A DNA stretch of 64,000 bases from Kiritimatiellia bacterium (lineage in GTDB: Bacteria; Verrucomicrobiota; Kiritimatiellia; RFP12; UBA1067), in contig JAFTCL010000001.1 of assembly GCA_017454745.1 (NCBI GenBank), positions 62,001-126,000 on the forward strand, written 5' to 3'. The position numbers and the translations under genes are program-made. Positions 24,967 through 39,802 of the stretch are shown piece after piece. Each line of letters begins with the position of its first letter. The stretch's first letter is position 1. The notes below the pieces were generated by a model. That model worked only from the letters and a program-made list of their open reading frames with translations. It had not been told where the DNA came from and did no database searches.

Positions 24967-27243
24967 TCACTCTTCAACGGTTATTTTGACCGAGGCGTCC
25001 CGCCCGTCCGCCGTACTGCAGGAAATTGTATGGCGACCGGCCTCTGGTGGCCACGAAAATCCATCCCCTGCGACACCCTCCGCCACCGGCACGTTGTCGC
25101 AGAACCACCACACGCGGACGTCCGGCGCCACTCCCCCCAGTTTAACGGTGACCTGCTGATTAATCCCGTCCAACAACTTCACCACGGTGCCGTTGGACGG
25201 AGCGGTGATACGGAAACGAGGCTCCCGGACCGCGGCGGCTGCCGTCGCACCGGACGTTGCAGCCGCCTCTTGGCTGCGGAAAAACGCGGCCAAATCTTCC
25301 GGCCATTTCAACACGGTGCGCCCATCCGCCGCCCGCTCGTGCAGGGTACACATACGCCGGTTGGTGCAACCGCGAATGGCAAAGGTTTTAACGCGTGATG
25401 GGCACGCCTCGCCCGGTACCGCGCCGGATTTCGCGCAAACCTCCAACTCCTCAATCTCCTCCGGACGCCGGAACCACGGCCCGGTCCCAGAGGGATAAAG
25501 GCGTCGGACAATCTCCCATACCGCGGGGGCAGCGGATTTTATCCCCACCAGCCGGTTCGGCACCCGCGCACCGTGTTTCATCCCGCACCACACCCCCACC
25601 ACGTATTCGGGATTCCAAGCGACCGTCCAGGCGTCGCGATATCCGGCGGAAGTGCCGGTTTTCCAAGCGAACCTGGGAACTTCGACCTCGCCGGCGTGGC
25701 CGATGGCGGACATCGCCCGCTCATCACCGCCCAGCATATCGGAAACCAGCCAGCAAGCGGCGGCTGAAAAAATCCGTTCTGGCGGATCGGAAACCGGGGT
25801 CAAAAAAGCAGTGCAGGGCCGCCATTCGCCACCGCGCGCGATGGCGGCATAGGCATTGCACAACTCCAGCAGCGTTACCGAACCGTTGCCCAAAACCAAC
25901 CCCAGACCGTAATCCCCGGCCGGACGGTTCAGCGATTGCAACCGCAGCCTTTTCAAAGTGTTGTAGAAACTGATCTGCCCCGCCATGCGTTCCAGCTGGA
26001 TGGCGGGCAGATTCAATGATTGGACCAAAGCGTACCTGGCACTCACCGGCCCGAGAAATTTACCCGAAAAATTTTGCGGCTCCCGGTTTCCAAACGCCTG
26101 CGGCACGTCGGACAACATTGTTTCCGGATTGATGAAACCGCTGTCGAGCGCCATCGCAAAAACGAACGGTTTTAGGGTTGATCCGGCGGGACGGGGTGAC
26201 ACCGCAGTGTTGACCTGCCCCGCCCGATTGGAAAAATAATCGCCGGTGCAGGACATCACCACGGCTTGACCGCTATCCACCCTTAACACCACCGCCGCGT
26301 AGTCGATGCCAAATTCCTGCGCATATCGCCGCAGGCACTCGTTTACGGAAACCTGCAACGCGCGATCCAACGAAGTACGCATATCCCCGGATCGCTCCTT
26401 GCGCACGGAAACCGCCCAATCGCAGAAAAACGGCTCCGAAAACGGCCGGGGGGCGCGTTTTAGATTGAGCGGCAGCTGTTCCGCCCGTTTTACCGCCGCC
26501 TCGTCCACCATTCCCAAGGACAGCATACGGTCCAACACATACTTGCGGCGCTTCAGCGCCCGGTCCAAATAACGGTCGGGACGGAACCGGGTTGGGGATT
26601 GGAGCAATCCGGCCAGCAACGCGGCCTCGCCCATATTCAACTCCTGGGGAGGTTTGCCGAACCAACCCCAACTTGCGGCTTCGATACCCACCAGATTGGA
26701 TCCGAACGGCGCCCGGTTGAGGTATTGGGTCATTATTTCGTCTTTGTCCATGCAGCGTTCCAGGCGCATCGACTGCACCGCCTCAACCGCTTTCGACCAA
26801 TAGGTACGCCGGCGGGGATGGATCAGCCGCACGGTTTGCATCGTGATGGTTGACGCGCCGGAAAGCACCCGGCCGTTCAGGATGTTCATCTTGGCGGAAC
26901 GCAGGATTGCCATGAAGTCAACCCCGCAGTGGTTGTAGTAATTGCGGTCTTCGGCGGCGATCGCCGCCAGCACGACCCAGTCCCGGCGCGAAGCGCGGTA
27001 ATACGGGCGGCAGTCCTGATCGTTCAAACCCAACCCCACCCGCAACAGTCCGCCGTCACGGTCGCGCAAAATCAGCCCGGATGGGTAACGGCGGCTCTCC
27101 TCCAGCGGCGGCGGGCAACAAAACCAAAACACAACCGCCGCCAAAGCAGCAAATGCGGCAATGGACACAAAATCTTTTTTACGCAATCGGCGCAACCGCG
27201 CCCAGACCGATTTAATCGGCTTTTTAAAAGAAACCTTTGCCAT
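24967..27243 (-). CDS. pbpC: Penicillin-binding protein 1C (bifunctional peptidoglycan synthase)
   Basis: A 758-residue class A PBP of the 1C type, inner-membrane anchored with a periplasmic catalytic part. One membrane segment (FVSIAAFAALAAVVFWFCC) precedes a GT51 glycosyltransferase with AAEDRNYYNHCGVD (catalytic Glu ~95) and LSGASTITMQTVR. The transpeptidase domain has AGSTLKPF (Ser ~353), SLN in QSLNLPA and KTGTSAGYRDAW (~525). The C-terminal ~90 residues are the PbpC-specific beta-sandwich (FRITAPSNGTVVKLLDG). It starts 6 bases after the MacB-like permease stop without a clear ribosome site of its own, which suggests translational coupling in the macA-macB-pbpC operon. Confidence 0.92.
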   Translation of the reverse strand: MAKVSFKKPIKSVWARLRRLRKKDFVSIAAFAALAAVVFWFCCPPPLEESRRYPSGLILRDRDGGLLRVGLGLNDQDCRPYYRASRRDWVVLAAIAAEDRNYYNHCGVDFMAILRSAKMNILNGRVLSGASTITMQTVRLIHPRRRTYWSKAVEAVQSMRLERCMDKDEIMTQYLNRAPFGSNLVGIEAASWGWFGKPPQELNMGEAALLAGLLQSPTRFRPDRYLDRALKRRKYVLDRMLSLGMVDEAAVKRAEQLPLNLKRAPRPFSEPFFCDWAVSVRKERSGDMRTSLDRALQVSVNECLRRYAQEFGIDYAAVVLRVDSGQAVVMSCTGDYFSNRAGQVNTAVSPRPAGSTLKPFVFAMALDSGFINPETMLSDVPQAFGNREPQNFSGKFLGPVSARYALVQSLNLPAIQLERMAGQISFYNTLKRLRLQSLNRPAGDYGLGLVLGNGSVTLLELCNAYAAIARGGEWRPCTAFLTPVSDPPERIFSAAACWLVSDMLGGDERAMSAIGHAGEVEVPRFAWKTGTSAGYRDAWTVAWNPEYVVGVWCGMKHGARVPNRLVGIKSAAPAVWEIVRRLYPSGTGPWFRRPEEIEELEVCAKSGAVPGEACPSRVKTFAIRGCTNRRMCTLHERAADGRTVLKWPEDLAAFFRSQEAAATSGATAAAAVREPRFRITAPSNGTVVKLLDGINQQVTVKLGGVAPDVRVWWFCDNVPVAEGVAGDGFSWPPEAGRHTISCSTADGRDASVKITVEE

Positions 27244-27249
27244 AAAATC

Positions 27250-28524
27250 TTATTCGTGCCGTAATGCTTCAATCGGATCCAGCTTGGCGGCGCTCATGGC
27301 GGGATAAAGCCCGAACACAATGCCGATGCCGACACTGATACCGAACGCCAGGGTCAAACTGTACGGCTGCACAACAGTGGGCATATCGGTAAACACCGTA
27401 ATCAACACCGGTATCAGAACCCCCAACAACAGTCCGATCAGTCCGCCGCCGATCGACAACACGCAAGTATTGATCAAGAACTGCAAAACAATCAAACTGC
27501 GGCGGGCGCCGATAGCGCGGCGGATGCCGATTTCCTTGGTGCGTTCGGTAACCGACGCCAGCATGATGTTCATGATGCCGATGCCGCCGACCAACAGACT
27601 GATGCCGGCGATCGCGCCCAGCACCACATTGTAGGTGCGCTTAGTGCGCTCCGCCTCCCGCAGCAGCGTGAGCGGGACGTCAATCTTGAAATCCTTTTTC
27701 TTGTGGAAACGCGAGATCACCGATTCAATCGCCTTGCTGCCGGCTTCGACCACGTTAACGCTTTTCATCCGCACGATAATCTGGCTCAACTCGACCTTTT
27801 CGCCCTCCATGCCGCCCGCGCTGTAACGGATGTTGGCCTCGCCAAACATTTTGGTGCCCGTGGTGAGCGGGATGTACACATCCGCCTCGCTGTCCGGCGA
27901 CCGGACGGTTCCGCCATCCTCGTTCTTAACGATGCCGATGACCTCGAATATCCCCGACGCGATACGGATACGCTGGCCGACGATACCCTCCGCCGCCAAC
28001 AGCCGCCGCACCCCGTGCTCGGTCAGGACGCAAACATTCGAACGCATCCGCAGATCGTTTTCGCTTATTACCCGCCCGGCCAGGATCGGACGGTTGACAA
28101 CCGAGAACCAGTTGGGTTCGGTCTCCACCACCCGCATCTCGTACTGGCGCTCCCCCACCCTGGCCATACGCCGGGTCATCCGCGCCGGCACCGTAAGCAC
28201 CACGCCGGGCACCGTTTCCTTGATGCGCTGCTCATCGGCGTACAGCAACCCGTACACCGCCAACTTGCCCCGCTCGGAACTGGAGCTGCCGCCATCCTCG
28301 CTGGTGGGCTTGACCGACATCACCATGATGTTTTCGCTGCCCAGGCGCTTGATGGATTCCAACGCCTGCATACTGGCACCCTCGCCCACCGCCAACATCG
28401 AAATTACGCTGCCCACGCCGAACACCATGCCGAGCATAGTCAGGAAAGAACGCGTTTTATGCCGCCAAACATCGGTCAGCCCCAATTTCACAAACGGCCA
28501 AAAATACAGGATAGATTTGTGCAT
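27250..28524 (-). CDS. MacB/FtsX-type ABC transporter permease
   Basis: A 424-residue inner-membrane permease. The first membrane segment (RSFLTMLGMVFGVGSVISML) is followed by a ~220-residue periplasmic MacB_PCD domain and an FtsX-type C-terminal block of three membrane segments with the family motif GIRRAIGARRSLIVLQFLI. It pairs with the separate ATPase gene 3 bases upstream and the adaptor before that. The three together form a MacAB-like efflux or export pump; the substrate (macrolide, peptide, lipoprotein or other) cannot be read from the sequence. No TolC-type outer-membrane partner is in this operon. Confidence 0.9.
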   Translation of the reverse strand: MHKSILYFWPFVKLGLTDVWRHKTRSFLTMLGMVFGVGSVISMLAVGEGASMQALESIKRLGSENIMVMSVKPTSEDGGSSSSERGKLAVYGLLYADEQRIKETVPGVVLTVPARMTRRMARVGERQYEMRVVETEPNWFSVVNRPILAGRVISENDLRMRSNVCVLTEHGVRRLLAAEGIVGQRIRIASGIFEVIGIVKNEDGGTVRSPDSEADVYIPLTTGTKMFGEANIRYSAGGMEGEKVELSQIIVRMKSVNVVEAGSKAIESVISRFHKKKDFKIDVPLTLLREAERTKRTYNVVLGAIAGISLLVGGIGIMNIMLASVTERTKEIGIRRAIGARRSLIVLQFLINTCVLSIGGGLIGLLLGVLIPVLITVFTDMPTVVQPYSLTLAFGISVGIGIVFGLYPAMSAAKLDPIEALRHE

Positions 28525-28527
28525 TGG

Positions 28528-29241
28528 CTACTCCTGGCACGAAAGCAGTTTGCCGTCCTTCAAAACAATGTTCGACTTCGCGAAGCTGGCGATGTCCGGC
28601 TCGTGGGTCACCAGAATTATGGTCTTGCCCTGCTCGTAAAGCTCTTGAAACAACTGCATAATCTGCACGCTGGTGGCACTGTCCAGATTGCCGGTCGGCT
28701 CGTCCGCCAGAAGAACCGCGGGGTCGTTGGCCAACGCCCGCGCCACCGCCACGCGCTGACGCTGTCCGCCCGAAAGCTCCATCGGCAAATGACGCAACCG
28801 GTGCGACATCCCGACCCGTTCGGCCAGCATTTCCGCCCGTTCGCGGCGCTCTTGCGGCGGCACCCCAAGGTACATCATCGGCACCTCGATGTTTTCGCAG
28901 ACCGTAAGCTGGGAGATCAAATGAAAGCTCTGGAAAACAAAACCCAAATTCTTGAGGCGGTGATCACTCAACTGGTCGTCGTCCATCTCCGCCACATTCT
29001 CGCCGTTCAGCCAATACGCGCCGGAAGACGGACGGTCCAGACAACCCAAAATGTTAAGCATCGTGCTTTTACCGGAACCGCTCGGCCCCATAATCGCCCA
29101 ATAAGAACCTTTGCGGATACAGAACGAAACTCCGTCCAACGCCCGGACGATCTCGTCGCCCACCACGTAATGGCGTTTCACGTTGTCAAGCCGAACCACC
29201 TCGTTCTCGGACGGTCTCGTACTTCCCGCTTCGATCGGCAT
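28528..29241 (-). CDS. MacB/LolD-type ABC transporter ATPase
   Basis: A 237-residue nucleotide-binding subunit of the MacB/LolD class. Walker A is GPSGSGKST, the Q-loop is FVFQSFHL, the signature is LSGGQRQRVAVARAL and Walker B is VLLADEPTGNLD; the switch His is in LVTHEPDIA. Its ATG overlaps the stop of the adaptor gene (TAATG at 29239-29243), and the permease gene starts 3 bases after its stop, so the three are translated together. It drives the adjacent permease on the cytoplasmic face. Confidence 0.93.
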   Translation of the reverse strand: MPIEAGSTRPSENEVVRLDNVKRHYVVGDEIVRALDGVSFCIRKGSYWAIMGPSGSGKSTMLNILGCLDRPSSGAYWLNGENVAEMDDDQLSDHRLKNLGFVFQSFHLISQLTVCENIEVPMMYLGVPPQERRERAEMLAERVGMSHRLRHLPMELSGGQRQRVAVARALANDPAVLLADEPTGNLDSATSVQIMQLFQELYEQGKTIILVTHEPDIASFAKSNIVLKDGKLLSCQE

Positions 29242-30884
29242 TATTTTTCTCCGGCGCCGTTATCGACGTTTCTCGGCCGTCCCCCGCCCCCGCCGCGGCG
29301 CGGACGTTCCCCAGATGGGCCGGGCTGGGAATCCGGCGGAACCGCACGGTGTTTTTCCGACTCGGGATTCTCCCCGCGCCCCTGGCCTTTGGATTTATCG
29401 GGGTCGCCGGATTCTTCGCGTTTCTGCTCTTTAACCGGCGGGGCCAGCATCAACACATCACCTTCCTTAACACCGTCGGTTATGTGAATCATGCGGTTGT
29501 TGTCCAATCCCACCGAGATGACGCGCGGGACAAAACCGTCGCCTTCCTTGACATAAACCCGCGGCACTCCGCCCACCCGGACCACGCACTGCACCGGGGC
29601 GAAAAACACCGAATCGTATGCGTCTTTAAGCAACTCCACGTCGCAACTCATTCCGGGACGGATCTGCATCCCCTTGAAGTCGCACTCAATCTCGCACTTG
29701 TACAGCTTAAGGTCGGGATTCAGCTGCGCGCTCTGGCCGTCCGGAAGCAAGCCGATCTTGACCAGTTTGCCCTCGAACACCTCGCCCGGGAAAGCGTCAA
29801 CCTTAACCCGCGCCGTCATACCCTGGGAAATCTTGTTCAGGCTGGCTTCGGGAATCATAACCTCCACCACCATGCCGGACTCCAACGGTATGTATATCAA
29901 CTCCTGGCGCTCCACGGCGGTGGAACCGACCGCCAACGGCTTGACCCACCATTGCCGGCGCGAAATCAGCACCGTGGAAGCGTACAGGATAATGCCGTTG
30001 GTCGGGGAGTAGATTTTGCTCTTGTCAATCTGGAAATTCAACTCCGCCAGACGGTTGGTGGCCCGGTCGCGTTCCCGCCGACGGGCGTTCAATTCCGTCT
30101 CCACCTGACGCAGGTTGGCCTTGTTCTGCCAACGGACCCGGGTGAGTGCGCGTTCGGCCTTACGCAACGTGGTCTGAAGTTTCGCCTCTTCTTGGATTTT
30201 GGTATAGTTGGTCAGCACCGACATATTCATGATTGCCTGGTCGAGCGCAAGTTTTTTCTGCTTAAGCGAAAGCTCGTCCGCCTGCAGCTCGGTCTTGGTA
30301 AGGAAGCCTTCGTCGAACAGCTGTTTCGACCAGCCCAGTTTTTCCGAAGCGCGGTTAACCTCCTCGTCGGCCAGCGCGATATCCGCCTCGTTTTTCATCA
30401 TTGCCTGGGGATAATCGCCCTTTTGGTACTTTTCCTGCGCCATCTTGGCCAACATTTGGTCCACTTCCCTTTCGAGCAGCAACCCCTCGCAATCGCCCTC
30501 GGTGATTCCGAGCTTCTCTTCGGCGATAATCAGATTCGCCTCGGTGTTGGCCACCGTGATTTCCTGTTCGTCACGCTTTTGGACCAAATCGCTGGAATCG
30601 AACTCCAACAGCAAATCGCCCTTTTGGACCTTCTGCCCCTCTTCAACCACCCAAATTACGGTGTTGTTACCCTCCAGCTCGCTTTTGATCACCTCTTTGT
30701 CCCGGCTTTGGATCGACCCGCCGGTGGTCACCGAAATCGTCAATGGGCCCTTTTCGACCGTAAACGTTGGCACGGTATCGTCAACGGCCGCCTTGCTGCG
30801 GCCGCGCCACCAGAAATAGCCCCCGACCGCCATAACAACCAGCAGAAAAACCGCCAGTTTTTTCTTGTTTCCGCCCTTTTTCAT
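29241..30884 (-). CDS. MacA/HlyD-type periplasmic adaptor protein
   Basis: A 547-residue membrane-fusion protein. An N-terminal anchor (KKLAVFLLVVMAVGGYFWW) precedes a barrel-sandwich half (VEEGQKVQKGDLLLEFDSSD), a long coiled-coil hairpin (~105-280) and the second half with SPTNGIILYAS. A beta-barrel domain (SLNKISQGMTARVKVDAFPG) and a membrane-proximal domain come next. The last ~60 residues are a low-complexity, charged Gly/Arg/Pro-rich tail (PRRGGGGGRPRN) that is not part of the usual MacA. It should link the MacB-like pump to an outer-membrane exit. It is the first gene of the four-gene operon with pbpC. I see no convincing promoter in the 248-base gap upstream (30885-31132), which otherwise holds only the rpoC terminator. 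Confidence 0.87.
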   Translation of the reverse strand: MKKGGNKKKLAVFLLVVMAVGGYFWWRGRSKAAVDDTVPTFTVEKGPLTISVTTGGSIQSRDKEVIKSELEGNNTVIWVVEEGQKVQKGDLLLEFDSSDLVQKRDEQEITVANTEANLIIAEEKLGITEGDCEGLLLEREVDQMLAKMAQEKYQKGDYPQAMMKNEADIALADEEVNRASEKLGWSKQLFDEGFLTKTELQADELSLKQKKLALDQAIMNMSVLTNYTKIQEEAKLQTTLRKAERALTRVRWQNKANLRQVETELNARRRERDRATNRLAELNFQIDKSKIYSPTNGIILYASTVLISRRQWWVKPLAVGSTAVERQELIYIPLESGMVVEVMIPEASLNKISQGMTARVKVDAFPGEVFEGKLVKIGLLPDGQSAQLNPDLKLYKCEIECDFKGMQIRPGMSCDVELLKDAYDSVFFAPVQCVVRVGGVPRVYVKEGDGFVPRVISVGLDNNRMIHITDGVKEGDVLMLAPPVKEQKREESGDPDKSKGQGRGENPESEKHRAVPPDSQPGPSGERPRRGGGGGRPRNVDNGAGEK

Positions 30885-31086
30885 CCGCCTTCCTCAACCA
30901 AATATCGAAAAATCCCTTAAAAATCAAGCACCAGCAAAAATCCCCCCGTTCCATATCGCCGGAACTTAGCGCAAAACCTGCGTCAGTTTTGTATGGTACA
31001 AAATTACGTTATTCCAGTAAAGCGCGAAATTCCCGCCTGACTTAAAATTTTCCGTTTCTTTGCGACAGGAAGAGCTTGCGAGACAA

Positions 31087-31117
31087 AAAAAGGGAGGCGC
31101 GGCGGCGCCTCCCTTTT
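31087..31117 (-). terminator. Rho-independent terminator of the rpl-rpoBC operon
   Basis: Stem GGGAGGCGC (31092-31100) with GCGCCTCCC (31105-31113) and a 4-base loop, flanked by A and T runs. On the minus strand the hairpin is followed by a run of U, 15 bases beyond the rpoC stop. Confidence 0.9.
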
Positions 31118-31132
31118 TGACCAACCTAACGG

Positions 31133-35527
<4,395 letters not shown>

Positions 35528-35548
35528 AAAATCATTCCTCCTTTACGG

Positions 35549-38500
35549 TTAAATTTGCCGATAATCGGGGGTGGACGCAGAATCAGAATCCCCACCGAGC
35601 AGCTTCATGTCCAGACACAGTCCGCGCAACTCGTGCATCAGCACGGAGAACGATTCCGGCATCCCGGCCTCAAGGGTGTTCTCACCCTTGACGATCGACT
35701 CGTAAATGCGGGTTCGACCCATAACATCGTCGGATTTGACGGTCAGCAGCTCTTGCAGCGCATAGGCCACGCCATACGCCTCCAACGCCCAGACCTCCAT
35801 TTCGCCCATACGCTGTCCGCCGTACTGGGCCTTGCCGCCGAGCGGCTGCTGGGTGACGAGCGAATACGGGCCGGTCGCGCGGGCGTGAATCTTGTCGGTG
35901 ACCAGATGGTGCAGCTTGAGCATGTAAATCTGGCCGACCACCACGCGCTGGTCGAACGGCTCGCCGGTGCGGCCGTCGTACAGGATGGTCTTGCCGTCCT
36001 CGCAGATCCACGGCACATCGCCGGGCTTTTTCTGCTCCTCCTGGACCTGGCGGGACTTGCGCAGCAATTCGTCGATTTCGCTTTCCTGCACACCGTCGAA
36101 CACCGGGGTCGCCGCATGGAACCCGAGCACCTTGCAGGCCAAACCGAGATACGTCTCGAACAGCTGGCCGAGGTTCATTCGAGAAGGCACGCCAAGCGGG
36201 TTGAGAACGATATCCACCGGCGTTCCGTCCGGCAAGAACGGCATATCGCAGTCCGGCACGATCTTGGAAACGACACCCTTGTTACCGTGGCGGCCCGCCA
36301 GCTTATCGCCCACCGAAATGTTCTTCTTTTCGGCGATATAAACGCGAACCTGCTTGATAACGCTGCCGTCGTTTATGCCGTCCAAATCGTCATAGGCGCC
36401 GTCGCCGGAAATGGATTCCTCAAGATCAATGAACCGCTGCCGGAAACCGCTGATGATTTTCTCGATCAGGTCGGCAATCGGGCTGGTCTCGATCTGGATG
36501 ACATCATAATTGCGGGACAGCTCGCCCAGCACTTTCTTGGTGATCTTCTTCTGCTGCGGGATGATCACCTCGCCGGTACGGGCGTTGATCACATCGAGCG
36601 GAATCTTTTCACCGAGCAAACGGTCGCTGAGCGCCGTGGTAAGCTCCTGCTCCAAAGCTTCGCGTTTCTTTTTGCGCTCGGCCTCGATCACGCGGGCCTC
36701 TTTCTTCTCCTCGATCTTTTCCGAAGTCGACGAAAGCAGCGTCTTCTTATCCTCAAGCTGCTGGGTGACCTTGACATCCATCACGATGCCATAGACACCG
36801 CTCGGGACGGTCAGCGAGGTGTCGCGCACCTCGGCGGCCTTTTCGCCGAAAATCGCGCGCAGCAGACGCTCTTCCGGAGCAAGCTCGGTTTCGCTCTTGG
36901 GGGTAATCTTACCCACCAGGATGTCGCCCGGCTTAATTTCCGCGCCGACGATAACCACACCGTCCGGCCCCAAATTGCGCAGCAAATCTTCGCCGACGTT
37001 CGGGATATCGCGGGTGATTTCTTCCGGGCCGAGCTTGGTGTCGCGGGCGCCGACCTCAAAATCCTGAATGTGGACCGAGGTGAACACATCGTCGCGGACG
37101 CATTTTTCGCTCAGCAGAATCGCGTCTTCGAAGTTGTAGCCGCGCCACGGCATGAAAGCGACCATCAGGTTCTTGCCGAGCGCCAACTCACCCTGGTCGG
37201 TCGCGGGACCGTCGGCCAACGCATCGCCTTTTTTCACCGCCTGACCGACCTTGACGATCGGCTTCTGGTTGAAACAGGTCCCGGCGTTGCAACGGCGGAA
37301 TTTCTGCAAATGGTAATGGATGATACCGTTGGCGCGGTCTTTGGCCTCGCGTTCGGCCATCATCGCCTTGGCCTGCTCTTTCTTGGCGTCGTCCTCGCGC
37401 GCGTCCAGCTCTTCCTTGCTGACCGGCGGCGGAGGAGTGCCATCCGGAGACTGCACGATTTCCGTCGCCGACACGTAAGCGATGATGCCGTCCTCTTCCG
37501 CCAGCACGGTAACGCAGGAGTCGGACGCGGCACGCCATTCCAGACCGGTCGCCACAAAGGGACGCTCGGTGCGCAGCAGCGGCACACCCTGACGCATCAT
37601 GTTCGCGCCCATCAAAGCACGGTTAGCGTCATCATGCTCAAGGAACGGAATCAACCCCGCCGCGATGGAGATCACCTGCATCGGGGATACGTCCATGAAC
37701 TGGACCAACTCGGGCTTGCGCTCCACGAAGTCGGCCTTGTAACGGCAAGTCACGCGCTGCGAGGTGAAACGCCCGTTCGCGTCCAACTCGGAGTTCGCCT
37801 GGGCGATAACGTAATTTTCCTCCTCGTCGGCGGACATGTAAACCACCTCATCGGTAGCACGGCCGTCAACCACTTTGCGGTACGGGGTTTCGATGAATCC
37901 GTATTCGTTAATCTTGGCGTAAATGCCCAAAGACGAGATCAAACCGATGTTCGGACCTTCAGGCGTCTCGATCGGGCAGATACGGCCGTAATGGGAAGGA
38001 TGAACGTCGCGCACCTCGAATCCGGCGCGCTCGCGGCTCAAACCGCCGGGGCCGAGGGCCGAGAGACGGCGCTTGTGGGCGAGTCCGGATAGCGGGTTGG
38101 TCTGATCCATGAACTGGCTCAACTGGCTGCGGCCGAAGAAGTCACCCACCACGGCGGAAAGCGACTTACTGTTTACCAGCCGCGAAGGCTGCAGCGGAAC
38201 GCCGGAACTGGAATCGAAAAGCGTCATGCGCTCGCGGATCAGCCGTTCCGTGCGGCTCAAGCCAACGCGGCACTGATTTTCCAGCAACTCGCCAGCGGTA
38301 CGGATACGGCGGCTGCCCAAATGGTCGATATCGTCAACCGTCTTGCGGCCCATGAAAATGTCCAGCAACAACTTGATCGCGCGAATCACGTCAATGCCAT
38401 GCTCTTCCAGCGTGCGCATCTCTTCCGGGACCGCACCGTCCTGATGTAGGCGCTGGTTGATTTTGTGGCGCCCGACCTTCCCGAGGTCATAACGTCGAGG

Positions 38501-39487
38501 ATCGTGGAAGGTGCGCTTCATCAGGTTTTTGGCGTTGGACGAAGTCGGCGGATCGCCGGGACGGAGACGCCGGTAGATGTCCTTTAACGCGTCGTCTTCG
38601 CTGTGGATGCCGGACTTGCCCTCTTCCTTAACCGTCTTGAGCAGCGTGCCGTCGTCCATTGAAGTGTCCCAAACATCGATGGTTGCCACATTGGATTTGC
38701 GGAGACGGGCAATCAAAGCGGGGGTAATCGGCTCGTAGCAGCGGACCAGCGGCACTCCGGCAACAACGTCAATCACGTTGGTCTTCGCGACCAGCGGTTT
38801 CAAAGTCTCTTCGGCGTACTCTTCCTTGGTGAACAGAGTTCTGGGTTCATAAAACTCTTTCAGGATGTCCTCGTCGGTGCCGTGGCCAAACGCGCGCAAC
38901 AGAGTGGTGGCATAGAACTTCCGGCGGCGGCGGCGGCGATCCATGTAAACCCACATGATGTCGTCAGCGTCAAACTGGACCTCAATCCACGAACCGCGAT
39001 CCGGAATCAGGCGAACGGAATAAAGCGGCTGGCCATTCTGGTGCTGCTGGGTCTCGGTGCAGATGCCGGGCGAACGATGCAACTGGGAAACGATCACGCG
39101 CTCGGCGCCGTTGATGATGAACGCGCCGTCACGGGTCATAATCGGGATTTCGCCCATAAAGACTTCTTCTTCGCGGAACTCTTCGCCGTCCTGAAGTCTA
39201 AAACTCGCTCTCAGCGGGGCGGAATAGGTGCCGCCGTTGGCCAGTGCGGTCAACGCGTCCTCTTTGGGCGGACCGATTTCGTAATGGTCGAACTGGAGAG
39301 TATAACGGCCTTCCCAGCTATCGATCGGGAAGATCTCGTGGAAAATCGCCTGAAGCCCCATTTCCGCGCGCTTGTCCGGCGGGACTCCTATTTGCAGAAA
39401 ATCTTGGTACGACTGGGTCTGGATGGCTATTAAATCCGGGGGCTGAATAATTGGCTTCAGCTTGCCAAAGTCTCTGCGTTCAACCAT
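35549..39487 (-). CDS. rpoB: RNA polymerase subunit beta
   Basis: The 1312-residue beta subunit. Landmarks are [16 protein letters not shown], the rifampicin pocket around residues 446-480 ([18 protein letters not shown], then [12 protein letters not shown]), the block [16 protein letters not shown] and the C-terminal [16 protein letters not shown]. The pocket keeps the residues most often changed in resistant mutants (equivalents of E. coli Asp516, His526, Ser531), so a rifampicin-sensitive enzyme is expected; position 518 is Thr rather than Asn. A lineage-specific Lys/Glu-rich insert ([20 protein letters not shown]) lies near 940. GAGG lies upstream of the ATG. Confidence 0.98.
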   Translation of the reverse strand: MVERRDFGKLKPIIQPPDLIAIQTQSYQDFLQIGVPPDKRAEMGLQAIFHEIFPIDSWEGRYTLQFDHYEIGPPKEDALTALANGGTYSAPLRASFRLQDGEEFREEEVFMGEIPIMTRDGAFIINGAERVIVSQLHRSPGICTETQQHQNGQPLYSVRLIPDRGSWIEVQFDADDIMWVYMDRRRRRRKFYATTLLRAFGHGTDEDILKEFYEPRTLFTKEEYAEETLKPLVAKTNVIDVVAGVPLVRCYEPITPALIARLRKSNVATIDVWDTSMDDGTLLKTVKEEGKSGIHSEDDALKDIYRRLRPGDPPTSSNAKNLMKRTFHDPRRYDLGKVGRHKINQRLHQDGAVPEEMRTLEEHGIDVIRAIKLLLDIFMGRKTVDDIDHLGSRRIRTAGELLENQCRVGLSRTERLIRERMTLFDSSSGVPLQPSRLVNSKSLSAVVGDFFGRSQLSQFMDQTNPLSGLAHKRRLSALGPGGLSRERAGFEVRDVHPSHYGRICPIETPEGPNIGLISSLGIYAKINEYGFIETPYRKVVDGRATDEVVYMSADEEENYVIAQANSELDANGRFTSQRVTCRYKADFVERKPELVQFMDVSPMQVISIAAGLIPFLEHDDANRALMGANMMRQGVPLLRTERPFVATGLEWRAASDSCVTVLAEEDGIIAYVSATEIVQSPDGTPPPPVSKEELDAREDDAKKEQAKAMMAEREAKDRANGIIHYHLQKFRRCNAGTCFNQKPIVKVGQAVKKGDALADGPATDQGELALGKNLMVAFMPWRGYNFEDAILLSEKCVRDDVFTSVHIQDFEVGARDTKLGPEEITRDIPNVGEDLLRNLGPDGVVIVGAEIKPGDILVGKITPKSETELAPEERLLRAIFGEKAAEVRDTSLTVPSGVYGIVMDVKVTQQLEDKKTLLSSTSEKIEEKKEARVIEAERKKKREALEQELTTALSDRLLGEKIPLDVINARTGEVIIPQQKKITKKVLGELSRNYDVIQIETSPIADLIEKIISGFRQRFIDLEESISGDGAYDDLDGINDGSVIKQVRVYIAEKKNISVGDKLAGRHGNKGVVSKIVPDCDMPFLPDGTPVDIVLNPLGVPSRMNLGQLFETYLGLACKVLGFHAATPVFDGVQESEIDELLRKSRQVQEEQKKPGDVPWICEDGKTILYDGRTGEPFDQRVVVGQIYMLKLHHLVTDKIHARATGPYSLVTQQPLGGKAQYGGQRMGEMEVWALEAYGVAYALQELLTVKSDDVMGRTRIYESIVKGENTLEAGMPESFSVLMHELRGLCLDMKLLGGDSDSASTPDYRQI

Positions 39488-39802
39488 TGCCTACCTCTGA
39501 ATGGAGATTTTTGAAAATGCGTCCCGGCCTTACGGACACGCGAAACCTTTCGCTTGACGCCAGTTACGGGATGAAGTGTGGTAAGCGGCCACTTATTTTA
39601 ACTGTTCCCGCACTTTGGCTACAGCTAGAAGTCCTGCGGCATCCGGCCTGGGGCGCGGCTTGCCGATGACCTTTCGGAAAACCCGCCTGACCGGGCTTCC
39701 CGCCGGCCCGCCGACCAACAAAAACGGACGGCGGGTTCTAAAACACACAAAACTGCCCGGGTCATCGCTCGGGCAGTTCCGCGAAAATAGCGAAGTCCTA
39801 GG
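39488..39802. other. rplL-rpoB intergenic region
   Basis: A 315-base GC-rich gap inside the operon. It holds the hairpin at 39751-39778 and a second imperfect stem (CCCGCCG/CGGCGGG around 39705-39735). A 51-codon minus-strand frame runs from a GTG at 39748 to a TAA at 39593 (ending AKVREQLK). It has no ribosome site and I do not call it a gene. I see nothing else. The region probably serves as an attenuation or processing segment setting the ratio of ribosomal protein to polymerase. Confidence 0.5.
39751..39778 (-). terminator. Attenuator-like hairpin between rplL and rpoB
   Basis: A perfect 9-bp stem AACTGCCCG/CGGGCAGTT with a 10-base loop, 24 bases after the rplL stop, followed on the minus strand by TTGTGTGTTTT. 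The position matches the partial terminator known between rplL and rpoB in enterobacteria. It is probably leaky, since rpoBC has no obvious strong promoter of its own. Confidence 0.65.

Noticed and set aside
21446..25159. A 1237-codon open frame on the plus strand, antisense to nifJ
   Set aside because: It reads through nifJ, the tRNA and into pbpC in antisense. Its protein is a monotonous Val/Gly/His/Arg-rich shadow with no domain, caused by the GC-rich third positions of nifJ.
28528..30884. Macrolide-resistance determinant (macAB)
   Set aside because: The family match is good, but MacAB-type pumps carry many substrates and no TolC partner is present, so a resistance claim is not supported.
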